From: Flavicella sp.
Lineage (GTDB): Bacteria; Bacteroidota; Bacteroidia; Flavobacteriales; Flavobacteriaceae
Direction of reading: 5' to 3'
DNA: 39,889 nt
Assembly: GCF_029238425.1 (NCBI RefSeq)
Contig: NZ_JAQWGB010000081.1
Location: forward strand, 1 to 39,889
In this document: positions 1-6,899 of the stretch, piece after piece
How the letters are laid out: the number at the start of each line of letters is the position of its first letter
Numbering within the stretch: position 1 is the stretch's first letter
Notes under the pieces: generated by a model
Databases searched by the model: none
Seen by the model: only the letters and a program-made list of their open reading frames with translations
Told to the model about the DNA's origin: nothing
Position numbers and translations under genes: made by a program

Positions 1-97
1 GTTTGGCAATAGTCATTGGATTTGATCTTGCTTTTTTTAATGTTTCTTGAACTTTGTTATATAATATCTCTCGATCATCAGCAGTATAAGCTTCCAT
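1..97 (-). CDS. partial gene, product not recognised
   Basis: A reading frame opens with ATG (reverse complement of 95-97) and runs off the left edge. The visible 32 residues begin MEAYTADDREILYNK and include ETLKKARSNPMTIAK. This is a soluble, charged, probably helical start with no signal peptide. The frame also stays open upstream to a TTG about 11 codons before the ATG, so the N-terminus could be longer. It lies 50 bp downstream of the DUF547 gene on the same strand and may be co-transcribed with it. I cannot assign a family from this fragment. Confidence 0.45.
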   Translation of the reverse strand, partial: MEAYTADDREILYNKVQETLKKARSNPMTIAK

Positions 98-147
98 AAG
101 TATAATTTTCTTGTTGTTTTGAAACAAATTTATATTCCAAACCTATC

Positions 148-855
148 TTATTCGTTTAAATTCCAGTTGTACTCCATGTACCTAACTTTGGTTTTTTTTG
201 TCAATTCAACCTCCGTATAACCATTAATATAGGCTACTAATGATCCGTTTTTTATAAAATCTCCTTTATACCATTCGAAAATTTTTGATAGGGTGATTTT
301 TTTTGCGGTAATCACATTTCTAGCAGGATCATTGATAAATTTTTTCATCAATCTTTCAAGTTCAGCTTCCACATTCGCCTCTGTAAATGCAAAATTAGCA
401 ATAGGAGGACATGAAAACGAAGCACAATTTACCCCAACATGTATTCTAGGGTCTGAATATTTTTTTCTTAAAATTTCGTGCTCTATATCATTTAAAGAAT
501 ATGTTTTACCTCCAACAACAACAAATTTTTGATGCCAAGCATCCTTGCCTCCTTTATTAATTTTCATGATGCTCTTCAGAGGATAATTATCAATTATCAA
601 CAAAATTGTATAGGCATTATATGCATTGATATAGAATGCTTTTGCTTTATGATCTGACCACTTTTCTTCAGCATTTGTTTCTTTTAAATAATCAATATAA
701 GCATCTAAAGTCGCCCTTTCTTTGATAATTCCTTTATAGTTGACAACACCATCTTCGGTAATGTTATTTTTTAAAAGTTTATCAAAACCTTCTTCTTGTC
801 CAAAAGACAAAGTTGACACAAATAATAATGCGACCCATATAGTAACTAATTTCAT
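148..855 (-). CDS. secreted DUF547 domain protein
   Basis: A 235-residue protein with a signal peptide: a hydrophobic stretch at about residues 4-18, with likely cleavage after SFGQ. The rest matches the DUF547 pattern: a YINAYNAYTILLII segment near residues 74-87 and the block HVGVNCASFSCPPI further on, with two conserved cysteines and a histidine. Members occur widely in bacteria and the biochemical role is not established. A thiol-based or hydrolytic activity has been suggested only from the conserved Cys/His. It is exported to the periplasm or envelope. The nearest upstream gene on the same strand is the queuosine transporter, 50 bp away, so the two may be co-transcribed. Confidence 0.85.
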   Translation of the reverse strand: MKLVTIWVALLFVSTLSFGQEEGFDKLLKNNITEDGVVNYKGIIKERATLDAYIDYLKETNAEEKWSDHKAKAFYINAYNAYTILLIIDNYPLKSIMKINKGGKDAWHQKFVVVGGKTYSLNDIEHEILRKKYSDPRIHVGVNCASFSCPPIANFAFTEANVEAELERLMKKFINDPARNVITAKKITLSKIFEWYKGDFIKNGSLVAYINGYTEVELTKKTKVRYMEYNWNLNE

Positions 856-905
856 ATTGAATAATTTTTTAGATATAAACGTTAGTAGCGTAAACCTTCC
901 ATAAA

Positions 906-1598
906 TTACAAAATCTCTTTTATTTCTTCTCCCACCCCTAAATTAAAGCGTTTTCTGAAAAAATAAACGGCAGCATATAAAAACGGGGTATCTATAATTG
1001 CCACAACTACTTTAAATAAGAAACCACTTAGCAATAGACTTCCAAAAACATCCCATGACAGCACGTCAAACAAAGTTAACAGCAAGACCACTGTGAATGT
1101 ATCGATAAACTGTGAACTGAAAGTCGAGAAATTATTACGAAGCCATAAATGTTTTCCTTGTGTTTTTTGTTTCCAAAAATGGAATATTCTAATATCTATA
1201 AATTGGGCAAATAAATATGCCATCATCGAGGCCATCACAGCAATTGGCGACAAGCCAAAAACTTTTGAATACAAAGCATCATTTACAGGAGACCAATCAG
1301 TTGCTGATGTATAATTAGCAATCAACACAATCAATACAGAAAAGAAAGAGGCAAAAATTCCAGTAACAACAACTTGATTGGCTTTTTTCTTACCATAAAT
1401 TTCAGAAATAATATCCGTAATCAAAAAAGTTATTGGATAGGGTAATATCCCTACGGAAACTTCAAAACGAAACAACCCAAACGGATTCCAATAAAAAAAC
1501 TTTTGAAAAATCAAATTAGAAACCACCAATGAAGTGATAAATAAAGTTGCCAAAATCATATAGATAGTTGAGGCTAGTTGTCGATCTTTTGCATTCAT
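906..1598 (-). CDS. queuosine precursor transporter (YhhQ/DUF165 family)
   Basis: A 230-residue integral membrane protein with about six hydrophobic segments. Diagnostic stretches are the N-terminal SLVVSNLIFQKFF, the segment PYPITFLITDIISEIYGKK, and a central FAQFIDIRIFHFWK. These are hallmarks of the YhhQ/VUT family, which imports precursors of the tRNA modification queuosine (preQ0/preQ1). The length fits the family. A degenerate -7 element (TATATTCG, 1604-1611, minus) lies just upstream of the start. No queuosine biosynthesis gene is visible nearby, so salvage is inferred from the family only. Confidence 0.85.
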   Translation of the reverse strand: MNAKDRQLASTIYMILATLFITSLVVSNLIFQKFFYWNPFGLFRFEVSVGILPYPITFLITDIISEIYGKKKANQVVVTGIFASFFSVLIVLIANYTSATDWSPVNDALYSKVFGLSPIAVMASMMAYLFAQFIDIRIFHFWKQKTQGKHLWLRNNFSTFSSQFIDTFTVVLLLTLFDVLSWDVFGSLLLSGFLFKVVVAIIDTPFLYAAVYFFRKRFNLGVGEEIKEIL

Positions 1599-1689
1599 AA
1601 ATACGAATATAACAAAAACCGTTTAACCTCTATTACCCCTAGAAAATCAATATGTATCTATACAAATGTTATAATTGCTAAACAATGCT

Positions 1690-1697
1690 TATTTTTG
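1690..1697 (+). promoter_or_regulatory. -7 promoter element of fabD
   Basis: TATTTTTG matches the Bacteroidetes -7 consensus TAnnTTTG and ends 24 bp before the fabD ATG. I see no clear TTG at the usual -33 distance, so the assignment rests on the -7 box and its position. Confidence 0.4.
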
Positions 1698-1721
1698 CAA
1701 TCAAATTTGAAATTAAATAAT

Positions 1722-2603
1722 ATGAAAGCATATGTTTTTCCTGGTCAGGGAGCTCAATTTTCTGGAATGGGACAAGATTTGTACACAAATTCAGAATTAG
1801 CAAAAGAATTATTCCAACAAGCAAATGAAATTTTAGGATTTGACATCACTAAAATTATGTTTGAAGGAACTGCTGAAGATTTAAAACAAACAAACGTTAC
1901 ACAACCAGCTGTATTTTTACACTCGGTAATTTTAGCAAAAACCTTAGGGGATAGCTTTAAAGCAGATATGGTAGCAGGTCACTCTTTAGGTGAAATTTCT
2001 GCATTGGTTGCCAACAATACTTTATCTTTTGAAGATGGATTGAAATTAGTAGCTAAAAGAGCTGATGCCATGCAAAAAGCTTGCGAATTACAAGCTGGAA
2101 CAATGGCTGCAATTCTTGGGTTGGAAGATGCTGTAGTAGAAGAAATCTGCGCTTCTATTGATGGTGATGTAGTTGCTGCAAACTACAACTGTCCAGGTCA
2201 ATTGGTAATTTCCGGTGAATTAGAAGCGGTAAAAGCTGCCTGTGAATTGGCTACCGAAAAAGGAGCAAGAAGAGCTTTATTACTTCCTGTTGGTGGTGCA
2301 TTCCACTCTCCATTGATGGCACCTGCAAGGGAAGAATTGGCTGCTGCAATTGAAGCAACTCAATTCAACGAACCATCTTGCCCAGTATACCAAAACGTGG
2401 TGGCAAAAGCGGTTACAAGCCCTTCTGAAATTAAAGAAAATTTAATTGCTCAATTGACTGGAGCTGTAAAATGGACTCAATGTGCCAAAGCTATGATTGC
2501 GGATGGTGCTACTGAAGTTATTGAAGTAGGTCCAGGAAAAGTATTGCAAGGATTGTTTGCGAAAATTGATAGATCTGTTGCTAGAAGCAGTGCACAGATA
2601 TAA
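1722..2603 (+). CDS. fabD: malonyl-CoA:ACP transacylase
   Basis: A 293-residue enzyme that moves malonyl from CoA to acyl carrier protein, supplying type II fatty-acid synthesis in the cytoplasm. The N-terminal FPGQGAQFSGMG, the nucleophile elbow AGHSLGE (Ser88) and the catalytic His195 in GAFHSPLM are all present, with the GQLVISG segment between them. The frame is open 48 codons further upstream, but the ATG at 1722 gives the family-typical start MKAYVFPGQG and lies downstream of a -7 element, so I use it. The gene stands alone on the plus strand between minus-strand genes. The other fatty-acid genes (fabH, accB, accC) are 35 kb away in this window. Confidence 0.95.
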   Translation: MKAYVFPGQGAQFSGMGQDLYTNSELAKELFQQANEILGFDITKIMFEGTAEDLKQTNVTQPAVFLHSVILAKTLGDSFKADMVAGHSLGEISALVANNTLSFEDGLKLVAKRADAMQKACELQAGTMAAILGLEDAVVEEICASIDGDVVAANYNCPGQLVISGELEAVKAACELATEKGARRALLLPVGGAFHSPLMAPAREELAAAIEATQFNEPSCPVYQNVVAKAVTSPSEIKENLIAQLTGAVKWTQCAKAMIADGATEVIEVGPGKVLQGLFAKIDRSVARSSAQI

Positions 2604-2624
2604 AATACTTACTTGATAAAACAG

Positions 2625-2657
2625 AAACACCCTACTAAAAAGTAGGGTGTTTTTTTA
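2625..2657. terminator. bidirectional terminator, fabD / GH16 gene
   Basis: A perfect 12-bp stem (AAACACCCTACT at 2625-2636 with its complement at 2641-2652) and an AAAA loop are followed by a T run on the plus strand and preceded by A-rich DNA. It lies between two convergent genes and can end both transcripts. Confidence 0.85.
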
Positions 2658-2681
2658 TATATAATTTTTGGAATTTTATAT

Positions 2682-3665
2682 TTATTCCAATCTCCAAGTT
2701 CTCACCCAATCCACTTTCATTGTGTTGATGGTATCATCCGACAAATCAGCTTTATCTGGCAAACCTCCAACCCATGGAGAATCCTGCGTCCATAAATCCC
2801 AGATAAGAAACTGCTCGAGTGTAAATTTTTGAGTGGTTGTTACATTTCCAGAAGGTTCACCGTCTAAATAAAACTGAACAGTGTTTTCATCTTTCCACCA
2901 TGCTCCTACTACGTGATACGCTTCGTTCCATTTCACACCTTTTAGTATATTCCCATCAGACAAGTCTTTATTACTTGAATTACCTTTTGCCCTTTCCGTA
3001 GCTCCATTTTTAACGATAAAGTATTGTGAATTCATTTGCCATGGATACTCATCCAAAGCAAAACTAGCTGTTGGTTGCCCTGATGGTTTTGAGTTGTTTT
3101 CAATGATATCAATTTCATCTCTATTCTCACTATTTCCATTGTTCAACCAAAATGTATTAAAGGCAGATATATGTGCTGTTTTGATACTACATTCTGTATA
3201 CATTGGGAATTTGATTTTTGCTTTCGAACGAACTCTTGATGTTTTAAACCATTGCTCCTGACTCGATGCATCCAAAGTTGCTTTGATCCATAAAGTACCA
3301 TCTGAAACCCCTGAATTAGAATTTTGCATATTTACGGGAGTCCCTCCATAATTCCAATTTGTTTTCGTCCATTTATTACTATCAAATGATCCATTAAATT
3401 CATCGGATAGGTTCTCTACTTTAACCCATGATTTGTTATCTGGTGTAGTATCATCAAAAGACACAAATGATGGAAATCTAACATCCGCTGTATGAACATC
3501 GATAACCACGACTTCCTCTTCTTCCTTTTTATCATCATCGTCATCAGGATCTATTACGGTTACCTCCTCTTCTTTTTCAATGGCATCGCTACTACAACTA
3601 CCAAAAAGAATTACAAATAAAAAGAGTGTAGATGCAAGTCTAATTAAATTTCTATTTTGAATCAT
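2682..3665 (-). CDS. GH16 family glycoside hydrolase, lipoprotein (agarase/porphyranase-like)
   Basis: A 327-residue protein. Residues 1-24 form a lipoprotein signal ending in a lipobox (LFGSC, Cys24), so it is membrane-anchored, probably at the cell surface. Residues about 27-60 are a very acidic linker of Asp/Glu/Lys/Val. The catalytic domain follows, starting with LSDEFNGSFDSNKW near residue 87. The GH16 signature ExDxxE appears as DEIDIIE with Glu184 (nucleophile), Asp186 and Glu189 (acid/base). FNTFWLNNGN before it and the C-terminal VDWVRTWR are typical of marine beta-agarases and porphyranases. The exact substrate cannot be told from the sequence. There is no SusC/SusD pair, sulfatase or T9SS C-terminal sorting domain here; it is a single gene between fabD and galE, with its own -7 element. 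Confidence 0.85.
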   Translation of the reverse strand: MIQNRNLIRLASTLFLFVILFGSCSSDAIEKEEEVTVIDPDDDDDKKEEEEVVVIDVHTADVRFPSFVSFDDTTPDNKSWVKVENLSDEFNGSFDSNKWTKTNWNYGGTPVNMQNSNSGVSDGTLWIKATLDASSQEQWFKTSRVRSKAKIKFPMYTECSIKTAHISAFNTFWLNNGNSENRDEIDIIENNSKPSGQPTASFALDEYPWQMNSQYFIVKNGATERAKGNSSNKDLSDGNILKGVKWNEAYHVVGAWWKDENTVQFYLDGEPSGNVTTTQKFTLEQFLIWDLWTQDSPWVGGLPDKADLSDDTINTMKVDWVRTWRLE

Positions 3666-3693
3666 TTGTCTAAGTTTAAATTTATTGGACCTA

Positions 3694-3701
3694 CAAAGAT
3701 A
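3694..3701 (-). promoter_or_regulatory. -7 promoter element of GH16 gene
   Basis: On the minus strand this reads TATCTTTG, an exact TAnnTTTG match, 28 bp before the start codon. No TTG is seen at the expected -33 distance, so the promoter may need an activator. Confidence 0.5.
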
Positions 3702-3820
3702 TTAGAAAAGCAATCTTGAAATTTAGAAATACTTTGCTTGTCTATTTTTTTTCTAGACTTAATTAAGTATTCATAAAGGAATGTCTATAACAAACTAGTC
3801 GATTCAGAAGAACTGAACTA

Positions 3821-3852
3821 AAAAAAAGAGGTTGCCAACCGACAACCTCTTT
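3821..3852 (-). terminator. galE terminator
   Basis: A 9-bp stem (AAGAGGTTG at 3826-3834 with CAACCTCTT at 3843-3851), 8-nt loop. The A run at 3821-3827 becomes a U tract on the minus-strand transcript. It sits 21 bp past the galE stop. Confidence 0.8.
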
Positions 3853-3873
3853 ATATATATTATTTGAAAACTG

Positions 3874-4884
3874 TTATTTTTGAGCTTGTTGCCATTTCCA
3901 AGCAGAACTCAAAGCATCTTCCAAAGACAATTCTGTTTTCCAATTTAATTCCTTGTTTGCTATGGTTGTATCTGCAAAAGCAGCTGTAATATCTCCTGCT
4001 CTTCTTTCTACAATCTTATAGTTCAATTTCAAGTCATTTACTTTTTCAAACGCATTGATGATTTCCAATACTGAACTTCCTTTTCCAGTACCTACATTAA
4101 AGTATTCAAAAGATTCTTTGTTGTTTTTATTTATCAAACGTTGTAAAGCAGCAATATGTGCTTTTGCCAAATCTACTACATGGATATAATCTCTAACTGC
4201 TGTTCCATCAACTGTGTCATAATCATCTCCAAACACAGACAACTCAGATCTCATCCCTGCGGCAGTTTGTGTAATAAATGGAATTAAATTTTGAGGAACT
4301 CCTAGCGGCAATTCACCTATTTTAATCGATGGATGTGCTCCTACCGGATTGAAGTATCTCAATGCAATCGAGTTGATTCCATGAGCAGAACTCGCATCTT
4401 TTATGATTTCTTCACCAATTTGTTTCGTATTCCCATAAACAGATTCTGCCGTTTTCACTGGAGCTTTTTCTGTAATTGGCAATTCATCTGCCTGACCGTA
4501 TACGGTACATGAAGAAGAGAAAATAAAGTTATCTAATTTTCTATCTCTCATTTCTTGCAACAAATACACCAAAGACCCTAAGTTATTTTCGTAGTAATCT
4601 AATGGTTTGTGCATGCTTTCTCCCACCGCCTTAAAAGCAGCAAAATGTATTATTCCATCAACGGTATACTTATTAAAGAAATCTTGCACATCGCTTTTTA
4701 CTCTTAAATCAATTTGAGCAAATTCCGGTTTTACACCAGTAATTTCAGTAATACTGTCTAAAACATCAATTGTAGTATTGGACAAATCATCAATAATAAC
4801 TACTTCAAATCCTTTGTTTTGTAATTCAACAACGGTGTGTGAGCCAATAAATCCTAATCCTCCGGTTACAAGTATTTTTGCCAT
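3874..4884 (-). CDS. galE: UDP-glucose 4-epimerase
   Basis: A 336-residue cytoplasmic short-chain dehydrogenase/reductase that interconverts UDP-glucose and UDP-galactose with bound NAD. The N-terminal Rossmann motif is GGLGFIGSH (residues 8-16), followed by DDLSN. The catalytic Ser lies in SSSCTVYG (residues 123-130) and the YxxxK pair is Tyr150/Lys154. RYFNPVGAHP and VRDYIHVVDLA are typical of GalE rather than of other nucleotide-sugar epimerases. Length is standard. It has its own terminator, and 184 bp of AT-rich DNA without another gene separates it from the aminotransferase upstream. It may feed envelope polysaccharide or galactose metabolism; a direct link to the neighbouring GH16 enzyme is only a guess. 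Confidence 0.93.
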   Translation of the reverse strand: MAKILVTGGLGFIGSHTVVELQNKGFEVVIIDDLSNTTIDVLDSITEITGVKPEFAQIDLRVKSDVQDFFNKYTVDGIIHFAAFKAVGESMHKPLDYYENNLGSLVYLLQEMRDRKLDNFIFSSSCTVYGQADELPITEKAPVKTAESVYGNTKQIGEEIIKDASSAHGINSIALRYFNPVGAHPSIKIGELPLGVPQNLIPFITQTAAGMRSELSVFGDDYDTVDGTAVRDYIHVVDLAKAHIAALQRLINKNNKESFEYFNVGTGKGSSVLEIINAFEKVNDLKLNYKIVERRAGDITAAFADTTIANKELNWKTELSLEDALSSAWKWQQAQK

Positions 4885-5068
4885 TCTTTTAATTTTAAAT
4901 AATAATTTATAATTTTTAGTAATTGTTAAAACTACTAGGTTTTCCTTTTATAAACAGGGGGCTTTGTGACTATTTCTAATGGTCATAATGTTTTAATTCA
5001 TTACGATTTTAGAAAGGAACAATACACCCCTTTGAATTTTATTCTATAAAACAATGACAACGTATTCG

Positions 5069-6196
5069 TTAATTGATATAGTTGAGAATTGTATTAATAA
5101 TATAATCTTGTTGCTCAGCATCTAATTCTGTATGCATTGGTAATGCAATTACTTCATCAGAAAGCTGATTTGTTACTGAAAAATCTTCTTCCTTATATCG
5201 ATCATCTAAATATGCCTTTTGCCTGTGCAAAGGAATTGGATAATAGATAGCGCATGGTATTTGTTTACTTTGTAAATGCTCTAACAAACCATCTCTTTTT
5301 CCATTTGTAATTCGAATCACATATTGATGAAAAACATGACAATCACAAGTGTCACAAATAACTGGAACAATGATATTTTCATTCACACCCAATTTATCTG
5401 AATAATACATCGCAGCTTTTTGACGCGCTTTATTATATCCATCTAAATGAGGTAATTTAATTTTTAAAATTGTTGCTTGAACGCTGTCTAATCTAGAATT
5501 TACACCAACTACATCGTGATGGTATCTTTCGTACATACCATGATTTACAATTCCTCTAATGGTATGGGCTAATTCGTCATTGTTCGTAAAAATAGCTCCA
5601 CCATCTCCATAACAACCTAAGTTCTTTGATGGAAAAAATGAAGTTGTACCAACATCTCCAATGGTTCCTAGTTTTTTCTTACCGTCTTTTGAAGTATACA
5701 CACCTCCTACAGCTTGTGCATTATCCTCAATCACATATAAATTATGCTCTTCAGCCAATGCCATTACAGCATCCATATCTACTGCTCTTCCAAATAAATG
5801 AACAGGCACAATTGCTTTTGTCTTAGGCGTGATTGCTTTTTTGATAGCTTCTATTGAAATATTCATATTATTGATATCACAATCCACTAAAACTGGTGTT
5901 AGATTCAATAAGGCAATTACCTCAACAGTTGCAGCAAAAGTAAAATCTGTTGTGATTACCTCATCTCCTGGCTTCAAACCAAGTCCCATCATAGCAATTT
6001 GCAAAGCATCTGTACCATTAGCACATGGAATTACGTGCTTTACATCTAAATATTTTTCTAAATCTTCTTGAAATTGTTTTACCTCCGGACCATTGATAAA
6101 AGCCGTAGAATCAATTACATCTATTACTGCTTTATCAACCTGATCTTTTATTTTTTCATACTGACCTTTCAGGTCAACCATTTGAAGTTTTCTCAT
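5069..6196 (-). CDS. DegT/DnrJ/EryC1/StrS sugar aminotransferase
   Basis: A 375-residue PLP enzyme that aminates a keto-sugar nucleotide in polysaccharide or O-antigen sugar synthesis. Lys191 in FFPSKNLGCYGDGG is the PLP Schiff-base lysine, and Asp158 in VIEDNAQAVGG contacts the PLP nitrogen. The PCANGTDAL segment binds the phosphate. The opening QMVDLKGQYEKI is typical of WbpE/WlbE-like members that act on UDP-linked 3-keto sugars, but the substrate cannot be fixed. The frame is open to 6235, but two -7 elements at 6225-6240 put transcription start near 6220, so I take the ATG at 6196. It stands alone, with no other sugar-pathway enzyme but galE next to it. Confidence 0.88.
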   Translation of the reverse strand: MRKLQMVDLKGQYEKIKDQVDKAVIDVIDSTAFINGPEVKQFQEDLEKYLDVKHVIPCANGTDALQIAMMGLGLKPGDEVITTDFTFAATVEVIALLNLTPVLVDCDINNMNISIEAIKKAITPKTKAIVPVHLFGRAVDMDAVMALAEEHNLYVIEDNAQAVGGVYTSKDGKKKLGTIGDVGTTSFFPSKNLGCYGDGGAIFTNNDELAHTIRGIVNHGMYERYHHDVVGVNSRLDSVQATILKIKLPHLDGYNKARQKAAMYYSDKLGVNENIIVPVICDTCDCHVFHQYVIRITNGKRDGLLEHLQSKQIPCAIYYPIPLHRQKAYLDDRYKEEDFSVTNQLSDEVIALPMHTELDAEQQDYIINTILNYIN

Positions 6197-6224
6197 CTGA
6201 AGATTTTTTAAATTTTTAATCGTA

Positions 6225-6253
6225 CAAAAATACAAATTTAATCAGCCAACCAA
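6225..6253 (-). promoter_or_regulatory. promoter of DegT aminotransferase gene
   Basis: On the minus strand TATTTTTG (6225-6232) matches TAnnTTTG, with TTG (6251-6253) 18 bp upstream as the -33 element. A second box, TAAATTTG, abuts it at 6233-6240. Their location rules out the longer upstream start. Confidence 0.5.
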
Positions 6254-6331
6254 GACAATATTTATTCTAAATACCATCAGAATCGAACACTTAAAAAAAC
6301 TATTTTTTAAGTTTCCAGATGCAAATATAAC

Positions 6332-6373
6332 AAAAAAAACGCATTAAACGTATTTGATACGTTTAATGCGTTT
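6332..6373 (-). terminator. strong terminator of the MORN-like gene
   Basis: A perfect 17-bp stem (6337-6353 with 6357-6373) around a 3-nt TTG loop. Eight A residues at 6332-6339 give a U tract on the minus-strand transcript. It lies 33 bp past the stop of the small secreted-protein gene. Confidence 0.85.
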
Positions 6374-6406
6374 CGGTTTGTAAAACAAAAAGTTCTACAG
6401 CGATTT

Positions 6407-6775
6407 TTAATTGTCTGCTAGAGTACTAGTGTCTTTCCACTCACTAACATTTGCAATCCTTGATTGCTCATAATCTAACTGTAATAATTTGTCTCCTTGC
6501 CAAACTAACCATTTCCCTACTTTTGCTCCTTTATAATAATTCGCAACAATAGTTCTTTTTCCTGTTTTGTCATATTGGATCCACTCTCCTGTCAATTTCT
6601 TATCAGCATCATAGAATCCTTGTTCTCTTATCTCTCCTGTCTCGTAAAAATTCGTAACCTTTACCAATCCATCCTCTACTTCATATACTGGTTTAGGTGC
6701 TTCTGAATTTGCAACATTCTGCGCTGATAAAACTAAAGAAGTAAATATAAACGCTGTCATCAATAGTTTTTTCAT
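6407..6775 (-). CDS. small secreted MORN/YwqK-like repeat protein
   Basis: A 122-residue protein with a signal peptide (MKKLLMTAFIFTSLVLSAQ, cleavage near residue 18). The mature part has two or three copies of the MORN-like pattern Y-x-x-G-K-x-x-G-x-W, for example NFYETGEIREQGFY, LTGEWIQYDKTGKR and YKGAKVGKWLVW. Such repeats are often annotated as YwqK-type antitoxin modules, but in Bacteroidetes many are simply exported repeat proteins with no known toxin partner, and none is visible here. A -7 element at 6821-6828 and a strong terminator suggest a monocistronic unit. Function unknown. Confidence 0.75.
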   Translation of the reverse strand: MKKLLMTAFIFTSLVLSAQNVANSEAPKPVYEVEDGLVKVTNFYETGEIREQGFYDADKKLTGEWIQYDKTGKRTIVANYYKGAKVGKWLVWQGDKLLQLDYEQSRIANVSEWKDTSTLADN

Positions 6776-6820
6776 AATAGATATATTTTAAAATTTAATA
6801 GTATTTGTTTTTCTATACAT

Positions 6821-6828
6821 CAAATATA
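6821..6828 (-). promoter_or_regulatory. -7 promoter element of MORN-like gene
   Basis: It reads TATATTTG on the minus strand, an exact TAnnTTTG match, 45 bp before the start codon. There is no clear -33 TTG. Confidence 0.4.
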
Positions 6829-6899
6829 TGAAACATTTTACATTAAATACACCATTACGTAACATTAATTTAACATTGGGGTTAAAATTTAACATTGGA

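Noticed and set aside
6332-6373. Operator or mobile-element end from the 17-bp perfect inverted repeat
   Set aside because: It lies just past a stop codon and is followed by eight U residues on the transcript, so it is an ordinary strong terminator.
6407-6775. Antitoxin of a toxin-antitoxin pair (YwqK label)
   Set aside because: It has a signal peptide and no adjacent toxin-like gene; MORN-like secreted repeat protein fits better.
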